The notes under the pieces are model-generated. The model made no database searches. It was given only the letters and a program-made list of their open reading frames with translations, and was not told the DNA's origin. 64,000 nt of DNA from Sapria himalayana (Eukaryota; Streptophyta; Magnoliopsida; Malpighiales; Rafflesiaceae): the NCBI GenBank assembly GCA_029783825.1, contig JAREIK010002645.1:992001-1056000 (forward strand), given 5' to 3'. Below are positions 59,140-64,000 of the stretch, one piece after another. Numbering within the stretch: position 1 is the stretch's first letter; the number at the start of each line of letters is the position of its first letter. The translations under genes and the position numbers were made by a program.

Positions 59140-59588
59140 ATTATATCTAGAGGTGTCAAACGGGCCGGCCCAGCACGGCACGGCCCGTTTTTCACGTGCC
59201 CAGCCGTGCTGCCGTGCCGTGCCGGGCACGGCACGGTTTTTTAAATTCGGGCACGGCACGGCCCGTGGGCACGGCAAGGCCGTGCCGTGCCGTGCCGGCC
59301 CGCTCGGGCACGGGCGCACGGCAAGGCAGGGCAGGCGGGGCGGGGCGGGTCGGGTCTGTTTGGACCCGACCCGCGGTCTTTTTACCGGGGGCGGGGCCCG
59401 GTTGGGTCACGAGTCACGACTCAGGCACGCGGGCCGACGTGCCGTGCCAAGGCACGTGGTTTGTTCGGCCGGGCCCGGCACGGGCCCGGGCACGATTTTT
59501 TATCGTGCCGGGCCGGCCCAGGCACGGCCGAACCGTGCCGTGCCTCGTGCCGGGCCGGCCCGGCCCGTTTGACACCTCTAATTATATC
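59140..59588. mobile_element. hAT-type MITE with 8-bp target duplication ATTATATC
   Basis: The element proper is 59,148-59,580 (433 bp). Ends TAGAGGTGTCAAACGGGCC and GGCCCGTTTGACACCTCTA; exact ATTATATC copies at 59,140-59,147 and 59,581-59,588. Interior is the most GC-rich and regular of the family, with opposed gccgtgccgtgccgggcacggcacgg blocks that would fold into a long hairpin. Termini extend as near-perfect inverted repeats. It carries overlapping compositional open frames but no transposase. It lies in the QWRF intron. Confidence 0.95.
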
Positions 59589-59841
59589 TAACTAATTAAT
59601 TTACTCATTTAATGTCTCAATTTATAAAGGTCTTCCTATTTGGGATACATTCTTGCTTGGAAGCTAGATAGAGTATAACAATTTTTAGGGTTATTTAACT
59701 CATATTTACTCATGCATTTGTTTCATTTTCAAGAGTCATATATTGAGCAAACTTAATTTTTATCCAAATTTTTATGTCTATATTTTGTATGCATTTTATA
59801 TTAACATCTTAATTTAATAATTTTTTAACTTGAGTTGTATG

Positions 59842-61400
59842 TAGTCCATTCTTCATATATGTAAAAATGTGAGATATATCTCTTTAATTATTTTCAATAT
59901 AAGTATAGTACCTCAATAATTATTAATTCTCTCATATATAAGTTTATCTTTGTGAATTTTTTTTATACACATATTTATTATGATAATCTTATGAATATTA
60001 TGTCTAATAGCAGCCAAACATTCTAAATTATAAAGCATGATTGACCTAGCAATTGTATTATAATATATATTTTTACATCTAATATGTATTTTTATACCTG
60101 TTATCAATCATTTTATGTAAGTTATATTAATTTTGTGATTCATATCTTTTTTTAATTTTATTATTTATTAAAATTATAGATAACAAATAATTAAAATAAT
60201 TATATTTTAAGATCTTGACACTACAAATATTAAAATTTTAAATAAAATTTAAATTAAATTTTTTATAAATAGGTATAACATTCAGATTATTTCATTAAAT
60301 TGTGATCTTTTTTTTTTCTAATTTTCAATTATTCAAAGTGTTCCTTTTAGTTTTTTTAATATAATATAATTTATGATATAATGAACTTATGTTTATATAT
60401 ACATATACTCATATTTTACATAGCAATTAAGTGTATATGAAATATTAGTAGTGTGGTTAAATAATATAAAAAAAAAATCATATTTTAGTTATATAATTAT
60501 TGAGATGGTCAAAAAATATTTAAAATATTAGATAATCATTTCATAATTTTATTATCTAACTAAATGTATGATTCCTAAAGTTAGGATTGAATGAGTCAAA
60601 AATATTATATATTTCATATATACTTGCATGAATCAATTATAACAATTAGATAATAAAATTTATGAATAATAATAAAATTAATATAAATATTATGAAAATA
60701 TAAATGATAGTTATAATTAGGCTCCTAATATGGAGATTAATAATGATTTTAGAAATAATTTATTTATTTTATTATTCAAGGTTAAATGATAATATTATAG
60801 ATAAATGACAATATTAAAAATAAATCAGAAATTATTTTTTTATTGTTGTGAATATCATAATAGATATAAAAAAAATAAATTTATAATTAGATATTATAGA
60901 AGTTTTGATATAATTAAAAGATTAAGAAGATATTTGGATAATTTTCCAAGTGCTAGAAACTAAATAATATGATAAAAATAAAATATTGAATTGTTAAGAT
61001 TAGAACTAAAAAAGATAGTGATCATAATCCATGAGCATGAACATGAATTTTTCTTATACATTTTTTATTACATATTCAAAGAATTTGAATATATATTTTT
61101 TGTATTTTATTATATATTGTATAATTTTAATTTTTTATAAAATATTTTTTAATAATATTTATGTTATGATAAAATTAATATGATAGAATTTTATATTACA
61201 CAATTAATTATAAGATGAATTATTTGATAAATTTGTTGAACTATTAACATGATCATAATCAATGAGCATGAATATTAATTTTTCGTATATTTTATTATTC
61301 TATATTCAAAAAGTTGAATACATTTCCTTTTCACATTTTGTATTTTATTTATATTTTACAATTTTAAATTAAAAAAAAATATTTTTTAAATAAAAGTATC
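59842..61400 (-). repeat. Tandem segment A with RTE-LINE end
   Basis: Begins tagtcca.tcttcatatatgtaaaaatgtgagatatatctct and corresponds for most of its length to segment B from 61,401. On the minus strand, about 60,110-59,830 reads as the C-terminal end of a plant RTE-type reverse transcriptase (YYNTIARSIMLYNLECLAA, then the MRMLRW-equivalent region) followed by a phrase like the family's terminal RMD.IQL. The rest is AT-rich and non-coding. Confidence 0.65.
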
Positions 61401-63170
61401 TAGTCCATAATTCATATATGTAAAAATGTGAGATATATCTCTCAAATTATTTTCAATATAAGTATAACATCTCAATAATTATTAATTATCTCATATATAA
61501 TTTTATCATTGTGAGTTTTTTTATACACATATTTTATTGTGATAATCTCATGAATATTATGTCTCATAGCAACCACACATTCTAAAGTATAAAGCATGAT
61601 TGACCTAGCAATTGTCTTATAATATCTATTCTTACATCTAACATGTATTTTTCTATCATATAAGATACTTGTTGTTATCAACCATTTCATGTAAGTTATA
61701 ACTTAATTTTGTGATTCATATCTTTTTTAATTTTATTATTATTTAAAATTATATATTATAAATAATCAAAATAATTATATTTTAAGATTCTGGCACTACC
61801 AATATTAAAATTGTAAATAAATATTAAATTATAATTTTATATAAATAGGTATGACATTCAGATTATTTCATTAAACCGTGAATTTTTTCACTTCTCAACT
61901 AATTAAAGTTTTTCTTTTAGTTTTTTTAATATAATATAATTTATGATATAATGATCTTTTGTTCACACACACACACACACACTCATTTTTTTCATAGAAG
62001 ATAAGTGTATATAAAATATTAGTAATGTGGTTAAATAATATAAAAAAAATTATATTTAAGTGATATAATTATTGAGATGGAAACAAATATTTAAAATATC
62101 AGATAATTATTTCATAATTTTATTGTTTAACTAATTGTATGAATCCTAAAATTAGGGTTGAATGAGTCAAATATTATATAATTCATATTACTTGCATTAA
62201 TTAATTATAAGAATCAGATAATAAAATTTATAATTAATTATAAAATTTATATAAATATTATGAAAATAAAAATAATAGTTACAACTAGGCTCCTAAATCC
62301 TAATATGGAGATTAGTAACGTATTTAGAAATACTTTTTTTTATTTAATTGGTTATGGGAAAATGACAATATGGTTCATCGAATATGTATAAGATATAGAC
62401 ATATTTTGATATTAATTAACATTATATCTTATCATACTCTGATGTCAAAAAAATTTATATATTTAATTGGTGAAAATTATATGAATTTATCTTTCATGTG
62501 CTATTTGAAATAATATATTATACAGACTCTTATGGTATTTGTTATAGTATTAGAATTTATTTTTTTATTATTATAAATATCATTATAAATATAAAAATAA
62601 ATTTATAATTTGATATTATAGAAGTTTTGATACATTTAAAAGATTAAAAAGATATCTGATAATTTTTTAAGTGCTAGAAACTGAACTATATGATAAAAAT
62701 AAAATATTGAACTGTTAAAATCAGTACTAAAAAAGATAGTGATCATAATCCATGAGCATGAACATGAATTTTTCTTATATATATTTTTATTATATATTCA
62801 AAGAATTTGAATATATTTTTTTATGTATTTTATTTTATATTGTATAATTTTAAATTTTTATAAAATTTTTTTTAAATATAATTTATGTTATGATAAAATT
62901 AATATGATAAAATTTTATATTACACAATTATTTAGAAGGTGAATTATTTGATAAACATGTTGAACTATTAAGATTAGAATAATAAAAGATGACCATAAGC
63001 AATAAGCACGAATATTAATTTTTCTTATATTTTTTATTCTATAATCAAAAAGTTTAGTACATTTTATTTTCATATTTTTGAATTTTATTTATATTTTGCA
63101 ATTTTAAATTAATTTCTTTTAATATTATTTATGTTGTTTTCTAATTTTTCTATTTTTTTAGTTTTCTATT
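61401..63170 (-). repeat. Tandem segment B with RTE-LINE end
   Basis: Second copy of segment A, offset about 1,559 bp at the left and about 1,720 bp further right because of extra sequence near 62,340-62,570. The minus-strand open piece 61,690-61,472 keeps the RTE phrases SILYDRKI, CKNRYYKTIARSIMLY, TLECVVAMRHNIHEI and KKTHNDKIIYE, matching in order the C-terminal RT end of plant RTE LINEs. Shared right-hand marker: gatagtgatcataatccatgagcatgaacatgaatttttctta at 61,014 and 62,734. A short (AC)n lies at 61,964-61,981. Confidence 0.68.
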
Positions 63171-63181
63171 CTATAGTATGT

Positions 63182-63187
<6 letters not shown>

Positions 63188-63220
<33 letters not shown>

Positions 63221-63375
63221 TTATAATTGGGAGTATATATGCAAATATGCACTATATATATTTATTCTTTATATTTATATACAATTTATGGCATATATAT
63301 ACATGTTACATATATGAAGTGTATATATATGTCTATGTTAAATAAGCACATAAATTTTATATATATATATATGCA
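63188..63375. repeat. AT microsatellite region
   Basis: (TA)n at about 63,186-63,215 followed by tatata-rich DNA with scattered atgcaaatatgcac words to 63,375. Confidence 0.9.
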
Positions 63376-63384
63376 ATGTAGATT

Positions 63385-63740
63385 GTAGGCTAGGCTAGAG
63401 GCCCTATGGCAATTACTGTGCCCATGCTAGCATAAAATGAAGAATGTCTAGCTTGGGTTTGATGTATGATGGGTAAGGCATGGCATGTTCCTAGGGTTCT
63501 CGTGCATGTGTTGGGTTGTTTGTTGGCATGACTTGACTCAATTTGACTCATATTGCTATTAGGCCATTAGGATGTGTTAGATTACCCTTTTTTATTGGTC
63601 TGTCATGTTGACATGACCCACGTATAAAATAATTAAAATAAATAATAAGCATTTATGTTTGCCAAGCACATTATGTTTGCAAATCACATGGGCCAAAAAA
63701 GGTTATGTCTGCAAAGCATATTATGTTTGTCACCTCTAGA
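63385..63740. mobile_element. MITE relic with preserved right end
   Basis: Right end TTTGTCACCTCTA at about 63,726-63,738 resembles the TAGAGGTGTCAA family; the left part has ggctaggctagaggcccta and ggcatggcatg words like 417-765 and 46,360-46,600. Near the right end are three short repeats of tatgtttgcaaa.cacat, and the phrase aaataaataataagcattt occurs inside (about 63,628) and just outside (about 63,742). Confidence 0.5.
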
Positions 63741-64000
63741 AATAAATAATAAGCATTTTTTTGAAATAATTAAAATATTTTTGTGGTGATATGATTTTAA
63801 TAATATATAAAATGATCAATTAAATCTATTTCTTGGTTATTTTTTATCTTATGTTTTTTCATGTATTATATCTAGGAAATAGATTATTTACTATTTATTT
63901 ATTTCTATAGAATGTAATAAGATGATACACGTTGTGATACCTTATATTTTTATTAGTTACTATTATAACCAAAAGGAAATCATGTATTATTTTTTTGAGA
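63741..64000. other. AT-rich window end, no feature seen
   Basis: Continuation of the putative QWRF intron. Nothing recognised. Confidence 0.5.

Larger units (their letters stand above)
57415..64000 (+). other. First intron of the QWRF gene (open at the window end)
   Basis: Begins with the donor gtatga and contains no recognisable downstream QWRF exon to 64,000, giving an intron of at least 6.6 kb. 57,415-59,139 is AT-rich with no element recognised apart from a short gggttgggttgggtggg tract near 58,635-58,672. The remainder holds the insertions listed separately. Alternatively, the 3' exons may be missing from this locus. Confidence 0.6.

Overview
This is nuclear DNA of a flowering plant. 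A plant-specific QWRF-family gene, a plant-type REB1/TTF-I-like Myb gene and dense, nested plant-type Ty1/copia, Ty3/gypsy, LINE (L1 and RTE) and hAT elements all point that way. The species cannot be named from the sequence. The DNA is very AT-rich, with GC-rich islands at the two host genes and in a family of small hAT-like elements. There are no prokaryotic operons, CRISPR arrays, rRNA genes or clear functional tRNA genes.

Layout. 1-11.7 kb is a nest of decayed elements: two related copia copies (about 1-2.3 kb and 9.7-11.7 kb) flank a minus-strand gypsy remnant (LTR-like block 9.58-8.64 kb, gag 8.39-7.69 kb) and a 3.2-kb hAT element with a degenerate transposase (3,309-6,480). 12.2-12.6 kb holds a 389-bp MITE with a perfect 8-bp target duplication. 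13.2-14.5 kb holds an intact single-exon ORF for a Myb/SANT nuclear protein related to RNA polymerase I termination factors, followed at once by a 10-bp minisatellite. 15.6-17.3 kb is a third copia pol relic. 17,581-25,325 is a hAT transposon with an exact 8-bp duplication (CCCCCAAC). It carries a ~2.95-kb array of about 100 copies of a 29-bp unit, a decayed DUF659/hAT transposase and a nested L1-type LINE piece. 25.5-55 kb is a repeat desert: LINE pieces, at least seven copies of an LTR-like repeat (here 'R1') in both orientations, two more hAT-type MITEs with perfect target duplications, a decayed gypsy RT-RNase H, and AT/CA microsatellites. 55.4-57.4 kb is the promoter, leader and first exon of a QWRF-motif gene. 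The rest, to 64 kb, appears to be its first intron, filled with a MITE, a tandemly duplicated RTE-LINE segment and AT-rich DNA.

How it fits together. Only the REB1-like gene and the QWRF gene look like functioning protein genes. Almost everything else is transposon-derived, with nesting that gives relative ages. The most distinctive structure is the 29-bp array inside the hAT element: its unit shares short motifs with the element's opposite subterminal region, which suggests that a terminal, possibly transposase-binding, motif was amplified. A second theme is a coherent MITE family with ends TAGAGGTGTCAA...TTGACACCTCTA, 8-bp duplications and GC-rich fold-back interiors, for which the 3,309-6,480 element is a candidate decayed relative that once encoded the transposase.
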